Shown here: in pieces, positions 32,709 to 33,644 of the stretch | Layout: every line of letters starts with the position of its first letter | How positions within the stretch are numbered: the first letter of the stretch is position 1 | Assembly (NCBI GenBank): GCA_017483985.1 | Contig: JAFUUB010000098.1 | Coordinates: 1 to 33,644, forward strand | Direction of reading: 5' to 3' | DNA: 33,644 nt | DNA from: Bacteroidales bacterium | GTDB taxonomy: Bacteria; Bacteroidota; Bacteroidia; Bacteroidales; UBA932 | The notes under the pieces: model-generated | What the model was told of the DNA's origin: nothing | What the model saw: only the letters and a program-made list of their open reading frames with translations | The model's database searches: none | Position numbers and translations under genes: made by a program

Positions 32709-33641
32709 TTAATGAATAAACTGCTTATTTACTGCATGGATATAGTTCTCTGCATCTTTTTTATTCGCAAAATAGATTCTAACGATCTCGCTGCCATATC
32801 CATTATCAAAAATTAGAAAAAAACCTTCATACTTCATATAACCAAATTTATCTGTGATGGTCTTCGATATATAATGGGGAGTTTCTTTGACCTTTGCTCG
32901 TGCAAACTCTTCCTGATTGACCCGGGTAAAAAAAGTGCCAGGAGAACTACTAAATGAGTTACCCTCAAAATAACCGCGATATTCAAAAGGATGACTTTTC
33001 CCATATGCGTGCTTGCTAAGGTTTCCCCAATAAAAGCTCTCATAGGGAGTTGATCCATCTGGATCATGTGTATAGTACTTAATGATCAGGTTGTCGACAT
33101 GTTCATACATCCATGAAGCATAAAATGGTAAACTTTCCTGTTGATAATATGGCATCCGCTCCCCGAAAAGAATGTAATACGTATTTTGCTCCGAATCAAA
33201 ATACGTTTTACCAAGGTATTCCCCTTCAATCCCCTTTGCAATCATACTTTCTTCATCGAAAATGTCATCGTCATAATAATAAGTCCACAATCCGTGTTCC
33301 CCTCGAATTCTATACCAATCTTGGCCATTGGGATCAATATAGTTCACCGGATTCCCGGCGCAGTAGGCATAAGGGCTAATGGGGTAGTACTTCTCGGACA
33401 TCGGGTCCTGGCTGAGCCAGGCCACGGTCCGGGGATCGTAGAGCCGGGCACCGAAGTCCAGGTAGGGACGGCCGGCGGCTGCCGCCGGGGTGCCCGCAGG
33501 GGCGACGAGCACCGCGCTCGCGCCAACTTTCTGGCCTGCAATGTCCTTGCCACCGAACCGGTACCGCAGCGCACTCTGCGGGGTTTCTTCAACGACAACC
33601 GGAATCAGGTCCTCGATTCCCGGCACAAGTCCGCCGTTCAG
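32709..33641 (-). CDS. Rhs core plus unknown C-terminal tip, orphan module
   Basis: The frame opens right after an in-frame TGA at 33642-33644, so within this window the module has no normal N-terminus; the only plausible start is a GTG at 33626 (305 aa). Residues 21-101 (from the GTG) are Rhs core: 'RYRFGGKDIAGQKVG', 'YLDFGARLYDPRTVAWLSQDPMSEKYYP', 'CAGNPVNYIDPNG'. Residues 102-305 form an AT-rich tip of unknown family with many Tyr, Phe and Glu ('YYTHDPDGSTPYESFYWG', 'DKFGYMKYEGFFLIFDNG'). Such tips are usually toxins cut off from the Rhs shell. It may be a silent tip cassette, or the 3' end of a frameshifted larger Rhs gene. A lipoprotein gene follows. Confidence 0.7.
   Translation of the reverse strand: MNGGLVPGIEDLIPVVVEETPQSALRYRFGGKDIAGQKVGASAVLVAPAGTPAAAAGRPYLDFGARLYDPRTVAWLSQDPMSEKYYPISPYAYCAGNPVNYIDPNGQDWYRIRGEHGLWTYYYDDDIFDEESMIAKGIEGEYLGKTYFDSEQNTYYILFGERMPYYQQESLPFYASWMYEHVDNLIIKYYTHDPDGSTPYESFYWGNLSKHAYGKSHPFEYRGYFEGNSFSSSPGTFFTRVNQEEFARAKVKETPHYISKTITDKFGYMKYEGFFLIFDNGYGSEIVRIYFANKKDAENYIHAVNKQFIH
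33349..33560 (-). repeat. Rhs core repeat, copy B
   Basis: Same 212-bp block as 31356-31567 (offset 1993 bp), five differences. The identity starts and ends sharply: on one side within the codons for G-N-P, on the other just before 'RFGGK'. Such a repeat can serve for homologous tip exchange. Confidence 0.9.
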
Positions 33642-33644
33642 TCA

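Overview
The window is a piece of a GC-rich genome of an anaerobic Bacteroidota, most likely an uncultured or gut Bacteroidales (Alistipes- or Cryptobacteroides-like; genus not resolvable here). Supporting signs are repeated matches to the Bacteroidota sigma-ABfr promoter (TTTG, 19-20 nt, TAnnTTTG), lack of clear Shine-Dalgarno sites, a class III (oxygen-sensitive) ribonucleotide reductase, a DUF4421 protein, an ECF sigma factor next to a membrane-anchored protein with a barrel-like C-terminus, and Bacteroidales-type Rhs core repeats.

Layout. 1-3438: 3' end of sufD, ispE, and on the other strand tsaE and the ComM-like ATPase gene yifB. 3441-6635: a lipoprotein, then an ECF sigma factor with its presumed anti-sigma/beta-barrel partner, all on the minus strand. 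6743-11556: plus-strand envelope and metabolic genes (TPR protein, EnvC-like protein, CE1-type esterase, proC). 11612-14324: nrdG-nrdD. 14555-16540: a phosphopantetheinyl transferase diverging from malate dehydrogenase, with a possible small ORF between them. 16556-16655: a large palindromic element, then a secreted lactonase-family protein. 17805-24667: a complete, tightly overlapping histidine operon hisG-D-C-B-H-A-F-IE on the minus strand, preceded by a leader peptide with five consecutive His codons and a terminator, i.e. a classical ribosome-mediated attenuator. 24924-24997: tRNA-Pro(UGG). 25036-29365: a DUF4421 protein, a patatin phospholipase with a C-terminal outer-membrane domain, and a small outer-membrane barrel protein.

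29366-33644 is a different world: an Rhs/polymorphic-toxin tip reservoir. Two minus-strand Rhs C-terminal modules share an almost identical 212-bp GC-rich core and then switch abruptly to unrelated AT-rich C-terminal domains, each followed by a lipoprotein gene in the position of an immunity gene. One pair looks decayed: the toxin-like domain is frameshifted inside a CA-dinucleotide tract that encodes an H-x-H motif, and its neighbour lipoprotein is split by a second frameshift. Further downstream lie relics of a third Rhs gene (DHLGSVR and FGGKE motifs in different frames) and three palindromic units of exactly 52 nt.

Most of the window is housekeeping. The parts that most deserve follow-up are the his attenuator, the Rhs tip array with its uncharacterised effector/immunity candidates, and the 52-nt palindromes.
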